Positions 1-7,802 of a stretch of DNA of 64,000 nt are shown one piece after another. The notes beneath the pieces are model-generated. The model had not been told where the DNA came from. It did not search any database and saw only the letters and a program-made list of their open reading frames with translations. Within the stretch, counting starts at the first letter, position 1; each line of letters starts with the position of its first letter. Source of the stretch: an uncultured Eggerthellaceae bacterium (GTDB taxonomy: Bacteria; Actinomycetota; Coriobacteriia; Coriobacteriales; Eggerthellaceae); contig CAJTXX010000003.1 of the NCBI GenBank assembly GCA_910584145.1, forward strand, positions 20,957-84,956, written 5' to 3'. A program made the translations under genes and the position numbers.

Positions 1-2
1 AA

Positions 3-161
3 GCGGCCGTGGAGGAGGAGCTAGCGGCCGGTACGCTCGCCCGGATACCCCTGAAGGGCAAGAGCGTGGAGCACGATATATCGTTCATCCGCCTGAAAGG
101 GAGCCGGTTCGAGCCGGAGTACCGCGCGGTGTATGAGGAGATGCGCTCGTACCTGAGCTGA
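3..161 (+). CDS. LysR-family regulator, C-terminal fragment
   Basis: An open frame enters from the left edge and ends at TGA 159-161, giving 52 residues. The sequence (AAGTLARIPLKG, then FIRLKGSRFEPEYRAVYEEM) resembles the last strand and helix of the LysR substrate-binding domain, where a short beta-hairpin is followed by a helix ending in a phrase like RAVYEEMRSYL. The DNA-binding half lies outside the window, so the target genes are unknown. It is followed by the P1 peptidase gene on the same strand. The call rests on C-terminal resemblance only; another periplasmic-binding-like fold is possible. Confidence 0.5.
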   Translation, partial: AAVEEELAAGTLARIPLKGKSVEHDISFIRLKGSRFEPEYRAVYEEMRSYLS

Positions 162-294
162 GGCGCAGCCGCGCGCAGGCGCGCTGTGGCCGCGTGCGGC
201 TGCGAGGCCGCTCCGCGTCGGGTGAGGGGAGCGCGAATCTGCGATACTGAGCGGGGGCGCGACGGTGCGCGTCCGATCGAGGAGAGGGAGAGCC

Positions 295-1269
295 ATGTTC
301 ACAGAGGCGAGCTATGCGGATATCCCCGAGTTCGGTGCAGCGCATGCGACCGATGAGCGCGCAGGCACGGGTTGCACCGTGTTCGTGGCGCCCGAGGGCG
401 CGATAGGCGCGGTCGATGTGCGCGGGGGCGGCCCTGCCACGCGCGAGACCGATCTGCTGCGGCCTGAGAACATGGTGCAGAGCATACAGGCCGTCGTGCT
501 GAGCGGCGGCTCGGCGTTCGGGCTGGAGGCAGCCTGCGGCGCTATGGAGGCGCTCGCAGCCGAGGGCCTGGGCTTCAAGCTGGCCACGGCATGCGTGCCT
601 ATCGTGTGCGGCGCCAGCCTGTTCGATCTGCTGGTGGGCGGAAGCGCTTGGCCCGACAAGGAGATGGGACGCCGCGCTGCTGTGGATGCCCTGGCTTCGC
701 GCGGCGCCGATCTTGCGATGGGCAACGTGGGCGCGGGCACGGGCGCCACCGTGGGCAAGATGGGCCTGCCGCAGCAAGCCATGAAGGCGGGCTTCGGCTG
801 GATGGGCCTGAGGCTGGGCGAGCTCGTGGTGGTGGCGAACGTGGCGGTGAATGCGCTCGGCAACGTGATGGGGCCGGATGGCGCATGGATAGCAGGCGTG
901 CAAGACGGGCAGGGCAACATCATGGACCCCTACGCTGCGGCGATGAGCGCCCAGGCCGCTGCTGCTGCGGGCGGCCCGGTGACGAGCACCACCCTCGGCT
1001 GCGTGCTGACGAACGCGGAGCTGACGCAGGCGCAGGCGACGAAGGTGTCCCAGATAACCCAGGATGCCTATGCGCGCGCCATAAAGCCGGTCCATACGCT
1101 GAGCGACGGCGATACCGTGTTCACGATGGCATCGGGCAAGGCGAAGGCGGCACCTGATCTGGTGGCCATGCTCGCCACCGAGGCCATGCAGGGCGCCATC
1201 GTGCGCGCCGTCATGAGCGCCCAGAGCGCGTACGGCCTTGTCGCTGCGTGCGATCTGGTGAGAAGCTGA
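295..1269 (+). CDS. P1 family (DmpA-like, S58) aminopeptidase
   Basis: 324 aa. The family comprises Ntn-fold beta-aminopeptidases and L-aminopeptidase/D-esterases that cleave themselves before a nucleophilic Ser/Thr. The sequence has the early GTGCTVFVAPEGAIGAVDVRGGGPATRETDLL segment (residues about 23-52), then LSGGSAFGLEAA, GNVGAGTGATVGK and the late TTLGCVLTNAELT stretch, where the family's nucleophile region lies. I start at ATG 295 because a purine-rich ribosome site (ggagagggag) precedes it; an in-frame ATG at 265 would only add a basic tail. No signal peptide is visible, so it is probably cytoplasmic. It sits 32 bp upstream of the aldo/keto reductase on the same strand. Substrate is unknown. 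Confidence 0.85.
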   Translation: MFTEASYADIPEFGAAHATDERAGTGCTVFVAPEGAIGAVDVRGGGPATRETDLLRPENMVQSIQAVVLSGGSAFGLEAACGAMEALAAEGLGFKLATACVPIVCGASLFDLLVGGSAWPDKEMGRRAAVDALASRGADLAMGNVGAGTGATVGKMGLPQQAMKAGFGWMGLRLGELVVVANVAVNALGNVMGPDGAWIAGVQDGQGNIMDPYAAAMSAQAAAAAGGPVTSTTLGCVLTNAELTQAQATKVSQITQDAYARAIKPVHTLSDGDTVFTMASGKAKAAPDLVAMLATEAMQGAIVRAVMSAQSAYGLVAACDLVRS

Positions 1270-1301
1270 ACGCGTTCCCGATGGAAGAGAGAGGAGCACC
1301 C

Positions 1302-2414
1302 ATGGGCTGCTTCGATGATGTCAACGGCAAGCTCGGGTTCGGTCTGATGCGCTTGCCGAAGGTAGGCGATGAGATAGATATCCCACAGGTCTGCGATATG
1401 GTCGATGCCTTCATGGCTGCCGGTTTCAACTATTTCGACACGGCGTGGGCGTATGTGGGCAGCGAGGATGCGACGCGCCAGGCGCTCGTCGAGCGGTACC
1501 CGCGCGACGCCTTCCGTCTGGCTACGAAGGCAGCCCCGTGGTCGAAGTGCGAGACGGCCGAGGAGGCTCATGCGCAGTTCGACACGTCGCTGGCGCGCAC
1601 GCAGGCGGGCTACTTCGATTATTACCTCATGCACAACCTGGGCAGCGTGCGCACGGCTGCGTTCGACCGCTTCGGCATGTGGGAGTTCGCCCAGCGCAAG
1701 CGAGAGCAGGGGCTGATACGCCATCTGGGGCTGTCCATCCACGACAACGCCGATGCGCTCGATGCGGTGCTGAGCGCGCATCCCGAGGTGGAGTTCGTGC
1801 AATTGCAGGTGAACTATCTCGATTGGGAGAACCCCATCCATCAGAGCCGGGCGTGCTTGGAGGTAGCGCGTGCGCACGGCAAGCCCGTGGTGGTGATGGA
1901 GCCTTTGCGCGGCGGCCTTCTGGCCGACCCTCCGGCGTCGGTGCACAAGGTGTTCGAGGAGGCCGACCCGGATGCGTCGTGCGCGTCGTGGGGCCTGCGC
2001 TTCGCCGCCAGCCAGCCCGATGTGGCCGTGGTGCTCTCGGGGATGGGCAGCCTCGCGCAGATGGAGGACAACATCGCCGCGCTGCGCGGGTTCGATGCGC
2101 TCGATGCCGCCGATGCGGCAGTGGTGGCGCGCGCCCAGAGCGAGCTGGCGGAGTTCGACTTGGTGCCGTGCACCGGGTGCGATTACTGCGCGAAGGCATG
2201 CCCGGCCAACATCGGCATATCCGGCGCGCTGCTGGCGCTGAACGCCCACACCATGTTCGGCAGCTATAAGACCGAGTGGATCGTCGGCGGCGAGCGCAAG
2301 GGCAAGAGCAAGCCGAGCGCCTGCCTGGCGTGCGGCGCCTGCGAGGCGCTGTGCCCCCAGCAGATACCCATCGTGGCCGAGCTGGCTCGCGCTGCCGAGC
2401 TGCTCGATCTCTGA
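1302..2414 (+). CDS. Aldo/keto reductase with C-terminal 4Fe-4S domain
   Basis: 370 aa. The N-terminal TIM barrel has LGFGLMRLP (11-19), NYFDTAWAYVGSE with catalytic Asp and Tyr (about 43-55), the Lys in LATKAAPW, and the His in YYLMHNLGS. The C-terminal 90 residues carry CTGCDYCAKACP and CLACGACEALCP, two ferredoxin cluster motifs. This architecture is common in anaerobes, where the barrel reduces a carbonyl with electrons from NAD(P)H or ferredoxin. Substrate is unknown. Start ATG 1302 follows gagaggagcaccc. The gene is transcribed with the upstream peptidase and has typical host GC. Confidence 0.9.
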   Translation: MGCFDDVNGKLGFGLMRLPKVGDEIDIPQVCDMVDAFMAAGFNYFDTAWAYVGSEDATRQALVERYPRDAFRLATKAAPWSKCETAEEAHAQFDTSLARTQAGYFDYYLMHNLGSVRTAAFDRFGMWEFAQRKREQGLIRHLGLSIHDNADALDAVLSAHPEVEFVQLQVNYLDWENPIHQSRACLEVARAHGKPVVVMEPLRGGLLADPPASVHKVFEEADPDASCASWGLRFAASQPDVAVVLSGMGSLAQMEDNIAALRGFDALDAADAAVVARAQSELAEFDLVPCTGCDYCAKACPANIGISGALLALNAHTMFGSYKTEWIVGGERKGKSKPSACLACGACEALCPQQIPIVAELARAAELLDL

Positions 2415-2554
2415 GGCGCCGGGCAGCGCGGCCGTCCCTCGTGCGGTCGGATGGCCCCTCGGGGAAGAGGGAGCGGCTGGGACGCTGGGCGCAGCCGAGC
2501 AGGTGCGGCATCAGCGCGAGGAAGGCGAGCATGGCGAGAGAAGGAGAGGTGCGC

Positions 2555-3124
2555 ATGGAGGAGCGTTGGGCGGATGGGAAGCAGCGTTGCGGCTGGGCCA
2601 ACCCGGCGAACCCGCGCTACGTGGCCTATCACGACTGCGAGTGGGGCGTGCCCACCCACGACGACGCCGAGCTGTTCGAGCTGCTCATCCTCGAGTGCTT
2701 CCAGGCGGGGCTGTCGTGGGAGTGCATCCTGAACAAGCGGGAGGGCTTCCGCGCGGCGTTCGATGGTTTCGAGCTCGATGCGGTCTGCGCATACGGCCCG
2801 CGCGAGGTCGAGCGGCTGCTCGCCGATGCGCGCATCGTGCGCAACCGCCGCAAGGTGAGCGCCGCCATCGCCAATGCGCAGGCGTTCCGCGCCATCCAAG
2901 AGGAATACGGCAGCTTCGCCTCCTATCTATGGGGATGGACCGATGGGCAGCCGATCGCAGAGACGGGGCCTGCCACCTCGCCGCTCTCCGATGCCATATC
3001 GGCCGATCTGAAACGCCGCGGCATGAGCTTCGTCGGCTCGACGGTGGTGTATGCCTACCTCCAATCAGCCGGCCTCATCCAAGCCCATGAGGAAGGCTGC
3101 TATCTGCACGGCAGGCATCTCTGA
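2555..3124 (+). CDS. tag: DNA-3-methyladenine glycosylase I
   Basis: 189 aa, the usual length for Tag. It excises 3-methyladenine from alkylated DNA in base-excision repair. Diagnostic motifs are RCGWAN near the N terminus and YHDCEWGVP, which supply the Cys and His zinc ligands. GLSWECILNKREGFRAAFDGF contains the catalytic Glu, and the C-terminal HEEGCYLHGRH supplies the other His and Cys ligands. Start ATG 2555 is preceded by aggagaggtgcgc; ATG 2531 is an in-frame alternative. It is the last host gene before the tRNA remnant and the left end of the element. Confidence 0.95.
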   Translation: MEERWADGKQRCGWANPANPRYVAYHDCEWGVPTHDDAELFELLILECFQAGLSWECILNKREGFRAAFDGFELDAVCAYGPREVERLLADARIVRNRRKVSAAIANAQAFRAIQEEYGSFASYLWGWTDGQPIAETGPATSPLSDAISADLKRRGMSFVGSTVVYAYLQSAGLIQAHEEGCYLHGRHL

Positions 3125-3160
3125 GCGCTGAGGTTCCCTGCTCGCACCGTAGCAGATAAG

Positions 3161-3188
3161 AAAAGGACCGCCAGGTCGGCGGCCCTTT
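3161..3188 (-). terminator. Native terminator of the host tRNA-Ala gene
   Basis: The stem 3165-3172 / 3178-3185 (GGACCGCC / GGCGGCCC) is flanked by AAAA on the left and TTT on the right. Read on the minus strand, the one imperfect pair becomes G-U and the hairpin is followed by TTTT. It therefore fits best as the terminator of the minus-strand tRNA-Ala, whose 3' half begins at 3197. It may also stop tag transcription from the other side. Confidence 0.7.
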
Positions 3189-3196
3189 CTATTCTT

Positions 3197-3255
3197 TGGT
3201 GGAGCATAGGGGGATCGAACCCCTGACCTCGTGATTGCGAACCACGCGCTCTCCC
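3197..3255 (-). tRNA. Host tRNA-Ala(CGC), severed 3' half
   Basis: Read on the minus strand this runs from GGGAGAGCG of the D-arm through the anticodon arm (loop TTCGCAA, anticodon CGC), the T-arm (GGTTCGATCCC) and the acceptor end ATGCTCC-A-CCA. The 5' half is missing: past 3255 the sequence is element DNA. All 59 bp are identical to the 3' part of the intact tRNA at 61075-61151. The missing 5' half is at 61228-61253. It cannot form a tRNA in the integrated state. Confidence 0.9.
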
Positions 3256-3274
3256 TAATCATCCGTATACACGC
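3247..3274. repeat. attL: core plus right arm of attP
   Basis: The core is 3247-3255 and the element-side arm is 3256-3274. The reverse complement of the arm matches the other element-side arm (61210-61227) at nearly every base over 17 positions. Joining the two arms around the core gives a 46-bp imperfect palindrome centred on the dinucleotide CT (3251-3252 here). This is the architecture expected for the attP of a large serine integrase. The dinucleotide as crossover point is inference from symmetry. Confidence 0.8.
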
Positions 3275-3363
3275 ACACGAAAAGCCTCTTGAGGCAGGTT
3301 ACCACTCCTTTGCATGCGAATTGACGCGGCAGTTGATTCATGCGGGTTTGTAAAGGAGGAATT

Positions 3364-4149
3364 ATGGCTGCAAGGATCATTGCCATTGCCAACCAAAAGG
3401 GTGGTACTGGCAAGACAGCAACAACGGCAAATCTAGGAATTGGATTAGCGAGAATTGGCAAAAGGGTTTTGCTTGTGGATGCCGACCCGCAAGGAGACCT
3501 CACGAAGTCGCTTGGATTGGGGGATCCAGATGCGATCGAAGTCACCCTTGCGAGTCACGTTGAAAACATCGTGAATGATACTCCCCTGGACCCAATTGCG
3601 GGAATTGTGCGAAGCGATGAAAACGTAGACTTGATGCCAGCCGATATCCGCCTTGCTAACACCGAAGCGAGCCTGTTCCTTGCGATGAACCGGGAGCGCG
3701 TGCTCTCGTCCTGGCTCGCTGGTTTGAGGGGCGGATACGACTACATCCTCATCGACTGCATGCCTTCTCTTGGAATGCTTCCAGTGAATGCCTTCACGGC
3801 CGCTGACAGCGTTCTCATAACCGTCTCAGCGGAGTATCTGCCTGTGGTGGCCATGACGGCGCTGCTGAAGACTATTGACCGCGTAAGGAATCAGATCAAT
3901 CCAGGACTCCGTGTCGAGGGGGCCCTCCTCACGCTCTTTGACGGCCGCACGCGCATTGCACGCAAGGTGGAAGGCTTGCTGCGGTCCGAGTACGGCGCCC
4001 GCATGAGGGTTTTCGAGACTTGCATCCCGCGGGCGGTCTCGGCAAGCGAGGCGCCGAGCGCCGGTATGAGCATCTTCGCTTACGACCCCAACGGGAAGGT
4101 CGCTGCAGCATATGCGCGCCTCTGCGAGGAGGTGCTTTGCGGTGACTAG
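3364..4149 (+). CDS. parA: ParA-family partition ATPase
   Basis: 261 aa, probably cytoplasmic and nucleoid-associated. The deviant Walker A KGGTGKTA is at residues 12-19, followed by LLVDADPQGDLT (Walker A' partner region) and DYILIDCMPSLGML (Walker B). In plasmids and ICEs this ATPase segregates the replicated or excised circle together with ParB. ATG 3364 is preceded by taaaggaggaatt, which decides against the in-frame ATG 3340. The downstream parB start codon lies inside the end of this gene, so the two are translationally coupled. It is the first gene inside attL. Confidence 0.95.
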   Translation: MAARIIAIANQKGGTGKTATTANLGIGLARIGKRVLLVDADPQGDLTKSLGLGDPDAIEVTLASHVENIVNDTPLDPIAGIVRSDENVDLMPADIRLANTEASLFLAMNRERVLSSWLAGLRGGYDYILIDCMPSLGMLPVNAFTAADSVLITVSAEYLPVVAMTALLKTIDRVRNQINPGLRVEGALLTLFDGRTRIARKVEGLLRSEYGARMRVFETCIPRAVSASEAPSAGMSIFAYDPNGKVAAAYARLCEEVLCGD

Positions 4150-5083
4150 ACGTGACTTGAAGTTCGACCTGCCCGCTGCGAGTGATTTGTTCAGCACTCA
4201 AGAGTCGCGAGATGCCGAACGCTTCGGCGCGATCATCGAAGTGGCAACGGATTTGATCGACCCCTTCCCAGGGCATCCGTACAAAGTCCGCGACGACGAA
4301 GCGATGGCTGATCTCGTCACCAGCATCGAGGAATCGGGCATCATTGAGCCTTTGCTGCTGAAGGCGAAGGATGATGACCGCTACACGCTCATCAGCGGAC
4401 ATCGACGCATGCACGCCGCACAGCTGATCGGCTTGGCTAAGGTGCCGGCATGCGTAAAGCAGTTCTCCGACGATGAGGCCATAATCGCTATGGTGGACGC
4501 GAATTTGCAGAGACCGAAGATCCTGCCAAGCGAGAAGGCCCTCGCAGTGAAGATGAAGATGGATGCCCTGAAGCGAAAAGCGGGCAGGCCGAAGAAGAAT
4601 GGTGCACCAGAGGAGCATCATTTCCGAGGCGTGAAATCTGTGGACATCTTGGCCGAGCAGCTCGGAGAGAGCAGGGAACAGGTGCGCCGTTATGCGCGAG
4701 TCGCAAGGCTCATTCCGGATTTGCTTCGGCTGCTCGATGACGGTCGAATGAAGATGCGGCCTGCGGTAGAGCTCAGCTATCTCACCGAAGACGAGCAGAA
4801 GCGTGTTTTCGATGTCATGGCGGCTGAGGCCTGCACGCCATCGCACGAGCAGGCGCGGTTGCTCCGCAAGATGTCAGAAGATGGCACGCTTACCGATGCT
4901 GAGCTTGAGGAACTAATGCAGCAGTCGAAGCCGAATCAGGTCGAGATGTTCAGGTTTCCCGCTGCACGTCTGAGTGGGCTTGTGCCACAAGGTGCAACTA
5001 GGGATGAGATTGAAGAACGCGTGATCCAAGGCTTGAAGCTGCTGCGTCGCTATGAGGACACCAGGGCGGCGAGAAGCTCATGA
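4142..5083 (+). CDS. parB: ParB-family partition protein
   Basis: 313 aa. The N-terminal ParB/Srx-like domain has IDPFPGHPYKVRDDEAMADLVTSI, GIIEPLLL and the LISGHRRMHAA box (equivalent to the GERRxxA motif that binds CTP in ParB). A central helix-turn-helix follows (EQLGESREQVRRYARVARL). GTG 4142 is chosen because aggagg lies about 10 bp upstream and the codon overlaps the parA stop; it begins MTRRDLKFD. Expected role: bind parS-like sites and work with ParA to keep the extrachromosomal form. No parS site was identified by eye. Confidence 0.92.
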   Translation: MTRRDLKFDLPAASDLFSTQESRDAERFGAIIEVATDLIDPFPGHPYKVRDDEAMADLVTSIEESGIIEPLLLKAKDDDRYTLISGHRRMHAAQLIGLAKVPACVKQFSDDEAIIAMVDANLQRPKILPSEKALAVKMKMDALKRKAGRPKKNGAPEEHHFRGVKSVDILAEQLGESREQVRRYARVARLIPDLLRLLDDGRMKMRPAVELSYLTEDEQKRVFDVMAAEACTPSHEQARLLRKMSEDGTLTDAELEELMQQSKPNQVEMFRFPAARLSGLVPQGATRDEIEERVIQGLKLLRRYEDTRAARSS

Positions 5084-5132
5084 TGCTTAGAACAACGAAG
5101 GAACTCCGTCATGACCAGAAGGGCGGCGGAGT

Positions 5133-6545
5133 ATGGGCAACCTGATACACCGAGGCAAAGGAAGCTTCACGCACGTTGAGAACACGATCTTCTTCGAGCG
5201 CGGATTGAGCGCTAAAGCAAAGGGGGCGTATTGCCAAATCCGCTCCCTTGAGACGAACCCGGATTGGGTGTTCACCATCGCCGGATTCACTGCGCTTTTC
5301 AAGGATGGCGCGGATTCGATCAAGAGCAGCCTAAAAGAACTGGAGCGCTTCGGTTTCCTGATTCGCGCTCGAAGGCGAGGAGCCGACGGGCGATTCGTCT
5401 CTGCGGAGGAGTCGGTTTGGATCACGCTTGATGATCCATCCATGTACGAAGAAGAGACGAGCAATCTCATCGCAGAAGGCTTCACGATCGTATCCAAGAG
5501 AACTGGAGCGTCGACAACGAAGGACTCAAGCGGACCAGAATCTGAAAAGAGTTCCCAGCTCAGAACCACATGCGGATTTTCCACATGTGGTGAAACCGCA
5601 TGTGGCTCACCCATATCTGGACAAACCACATATGGGGAATCTGCCCCAATTAACCCTTTACCCCATCAACCCCTTATCGAATCCAAAGACCCTTCCCTTG
5701 CCCCTCCCATGAACGTCCGTGAACGAAGCGGCTCGGAAGCAGGGCGCATGCCCGAGTTCCCAGATGATTTCGAGCGGCTGTGCTCGATGTCGCTCAAGCC
5801 GATCGTCGCCATCAAGTTCAAGCGAGACTGCCTCGATGCGTGGAACCATCGGGTCGATGAGGGATACTCGGCGAAACAGATCCTCGACGCCTATCGCTCG
5901 TACGCAAAGAGCTACGAAAGGCGAAACGGATCCGACAACAGCAAGGCGAAGAACCTCGCGAGCTGGCTCACGCGCGAGGGTGGCCTTGTGGAGTTCGCGG
6001 ACGATCCGGAACGGTGCTATGCCACGAACGAGGATGGCTCGCCGCTCTCGATGGAGGAACTGGCAAAGCACTACAAGAGGTTCGGCAAGCTTTGGAGAAG
6101 AGCCATGGGCAGACGCGGTCTCATTCTGTCGATGGCTTACGATCGCGATCCTAGTCTCGCAAAGAACGAGGCCGAAGATGAGCTTCGGGATGACAGGGAG
6201 TACTGCGATTTCATGGACGCATGCCACATTGCCTACGGGCAATACCTTCGGTGCGTTGACCCGAGCAACTCCCATGGCCTCTTCAAAGAGGAGAGCCTCT
6301 TCCAGGGCACCGATCTCATGACCTTCATAGCCCGCAAGGAAGAGATACGAACGCTCGCCAACGATGACCCGGACTTCGCTGAGCTGCTCGACCGCTACGA
6401 GACTCTATCAAAGGACACGACCGCCTGCAGACTGATCGGCCAGCTGGATGACAAGGCGTGGGAGAAGCGACGCTATGAAGAGCTTCAGCTCCAACACGAG
6501 ATCGAAGCGCGAATCGAGCAGCACAGAAGCGAACAGGAAACATGA
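5133..6545 (+). CDS. Winged-helix replication initiator-like protein
   Basis: 470 aa. Residues 1-100 read like the N-terminal winged helix of replisome-organiser proteins of phages and ICEs: FFERGLSAKAKGAYCQIRSL, then FTALFKDGADSIKSSLKELERFGFL. The middle (about 144-170) is a low-complexity linker built from five 5-residue repeats (TTCGF, STCGE, TACGS, PISGQ, TTYGE). They are encoded by 15-bp repeats that may be origin iterons. Residues 205-295 (LDAWNHRVDEGYSAKQILDAYRSYAKSYERR) look like a DnaD-type helical region. The likely role is loading helicase at the element origin. This is inferred from architecture; exact family unknown. Confidence 0.65.
   Translation: MGNLIHRGKGSFTHVENTIFFERGLSAKAKGAYCQIRSLETNPDWVFTIAGFTALFKDGADSIKSSLKELERFGFLIRARRRGADGRFVSAEESVWITLDDPSMYEEETSNLIAEGFTIVSKRTGASTTKDSSGPESEKSSQLRTTCGFSTCGETACGSPISGQTTYGESAPINPLPHQPLIESKDPSLAPPMNVRERSGSEAGRMPEFPDDFERLCSMSLKPIVAIKFKRDCLDAWNHRVDEGYSAKQILDAYRSYAKSYERRNGSDNSKAKNLASWLTREGGLVEFADDPERCYATNEDGSPLSMEELAKHYKRFGKLWRRAMGRRGLILSMAYDRDPSLAKNEAEDELRDDREYCDFMDACHIAYGQYLRCVDPSNSHGLFKEESLFQGTDLMTFIARKEEIRTLANDDPDFAELLDRYETLSKDTTACRLIGQLDDKAWEKRRYEELQLQHEIEARIEQHRSEQET
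5564..5638. repeat. Five tandem 15-bp iteron-like repeats, candidate origin
   Basis: Units start at 5564, 5579, 5594, 5609 and 5624. Each contains a variant of the palindrome CCACATGTGG (CCACATGCGG, CCACATGTGG, CCGCATGTGG, CCATATCTGG, CCACATATGG). The array lies inside the replication-protein gene and is followed by a more AT-rich stretch near 5640-5660. Several phage initiator genes carry their origin as repeats inside the initiator gene itself, and the layout here is the same. Function is inferred. Confidence 0.55.
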
Positions 6546-6778
6546 GGGTTCAAGGAATAGGGGCAATGATGACTGAAGGCGAAGAACTGAGGCTGCAAGA
6601 TGCGCTCACCTCCCAATTGTTCCTCCTGACGGGCGTGCAGCAAGCGCTTTGGCATGTGAGGAGCGACTCCAGTGAGTATCCGATGTTTCAAGTGCTATCG
6701 GATGCAATGCTGCGCAGCATCAACGCGATCAAAGAGGCGATGCCGGAGGAGTGGCGCAAAGAGATCGAGCTGCGATGA
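6542..6778 (+). CDS. Small hypothetical protein
   Basis: 78 aa from ATG 6542, which overlaps the stop of the replication gene (ATGA), or 70 aa from ATG 6566. Both starts have weak purine-rich sites. The protein is helical and acidic with no recognisable domain (TEGEELRLQDALTSQLFLLTGVQQALWHV). Tight coupling to the replication gene suggests an accessory of replication or copy control, but nothing in the sequence proves it. Confidence 0.55.
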   Translation: MRVQGIGAMMTEGEELRLQDALTSQLFLLTGVQQALWHVRSDSSEYPMFQVLSDAMLRSINAIKEAMPEEWRKEIELR

Positions 6779-6887
6779 GGCCAACCGCAGTGCCTGTGAC
6801 GCTTCAGACACAAGAATGGCGTGAATTGTCCTTGAAGTGCGATTGCTGGGATGATGATGGCAAACAGGCCACGAAAGGACGGATGGC

Positions 6888-7532
6888 ATGTGCGGTAGAT
6901 TCGTGATGCTGACACACGATGAAGTTGCGGATGTGATCAGGAGCATTCAAATGGACACGCCCTACATCATCGAGCCCGATTGGCCTGCAAGACGACCATC
7001 AGCTTATCCTGGCTCTATCGTTCCCATCATCACGCCAAACGAGGACTTGCTCGTGCTACAGGACCTCAAATGGGGCTTCGAGGTGGGTTGGCAGAAGGGA
7101 CTTGTGTTCAACACGCGCATCGAGTCGGCCTTGGGTCCAAGACCCGGTATGTGGAAGAAGCCGATCGCTGAGGGCAGGTGTATCGTTGCCACGGCTGGCT
7201 TCTTCGAGCCTCATGCCTCGGAGACCATCCGTAGCGCGCGTACCGGCAAGGAGATCAAGCGACAGTATTTCTTCGCGACGACAGGGGATCATCCGACGTT
7301 TCTGGCTGCAATTCGCAATGATGACGCCTTTTCTATCGTCACCACCGAACCCAACCAATGGATGTCTCCCATCCATAAGAGGATGCCGATAGTGCTTGAG
7401 ACGTCAGAGGTTCCGCTTTGGCTGTCGGGAAGCTTCGAGGCTTTGGCGGATAGGAGTCACACCGAACTGGAGGTGATTCCCGCAGACGAGCTGGAGCCTG
7501 CGGAGCAGCCGACACAGCAGCGGCTCCTATAA
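6888..7532 (+). CDS. SOS response-associated peptidase (SRAP/YedK-like)
   Basis: 214 aa, typical of the SRAP/HMCES family, which crosslinks to abasic sites in single-stranded DNA through Cys2. The catalytic MCGRF start is intact. FNTRIESA corresponds to the NARSE box, ATAGFFEP carries the active-site Glu, and HKRMPIVL carries the His. ATG 6888 follows aaaggacggatggc. It may shield abasic sites in single-stranded DNA arriving by conjugation. It converges on, and overlaps by a few bases, the minus-strand gene ending at 7527. Confidence 0.93.
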   Translation: MCGRFVMLTHDEVADVIRSIQMDTPYIIEPDWPARRPSAYPGSIVPIITPNEDLLVLQDLKWGFEVGWQKGLVFNTRIESALGPRPGMWKKPIAEGRCIVATAGFFEPHASETIRSARTGKEIKRQYFFATTGDHPTFLAAIRNDDAFSIVTTEPNQWMSPIHKRMPIVLETSEVPLWLSGSFEALADRSHTELEVIPADELEPAEQPTQQRLL

Positions 7533-7796
7533 GGCATCCTCGAACACCTTCTCTTCGACGAACCAGCGCGGGTCCTCGTAATAGAGGTTCGTGGTCACCT
7601 TTCCGATGCGCACGGTGTAGCAGAGGCCATCGCCGCCCACCCGCTTTGCTGATTGGCGTCGCGGCTTGCTGACCTCATCGAATGCATAGGTCTTTCCATC
7701 CCACCAAAGCACTGAGGTTGGGTGGATGGTCCCGTCCTCGTCCACCCGTGTCGTTACGGCCACGTACCTCTTCTTGCGTTCGCTGATGCCCCGCAT
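7527..7796 (-). CDS. Small protein downstream of Y-family polymerase (DUF6504-like)
   Basis: 89 aa, beta-rich and basic: RKKRYVAVTTRVDEDGTIHPTSVLWWDGKTYAFDEV, then CYTVRIGKVTTNLYYEDPRWFVEE. It resembles the short DUF6504 family found beside actinobacterial polymerase genes; I recall that association and cannot verify it here. It starts 6 bp after the polymerase stop on the same strand, so the two should share one SOS-controlled transcript. Function is unknown. Confidence 0.65.
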   Translation of the reverse strand: MRGISERKKRYVAVTTRVDEDGTIHPTSVLWWDGKTYAFDEVSKPRRQSAKRVGGDGLCYTVRIGKVTTNLYYEDPRWFVEEKVFEDAL

Positions 7797-7802
7797 GTCG
7801 CA

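Noticed and set aside
85..1299. A 404-codon minus-strand frame across the peptidase gene
   Set aside because: It is the high-GC shadow of the real plus-strand gene; its product is a His/Arg/Ala-rich string without motifs.
3197..3255. A second functional tRNA-Ala at the left end
   Set aside because: The acceptor 5' strand and D-arm start are missing; the sequence past 3255 is element DNA that cannot pair.
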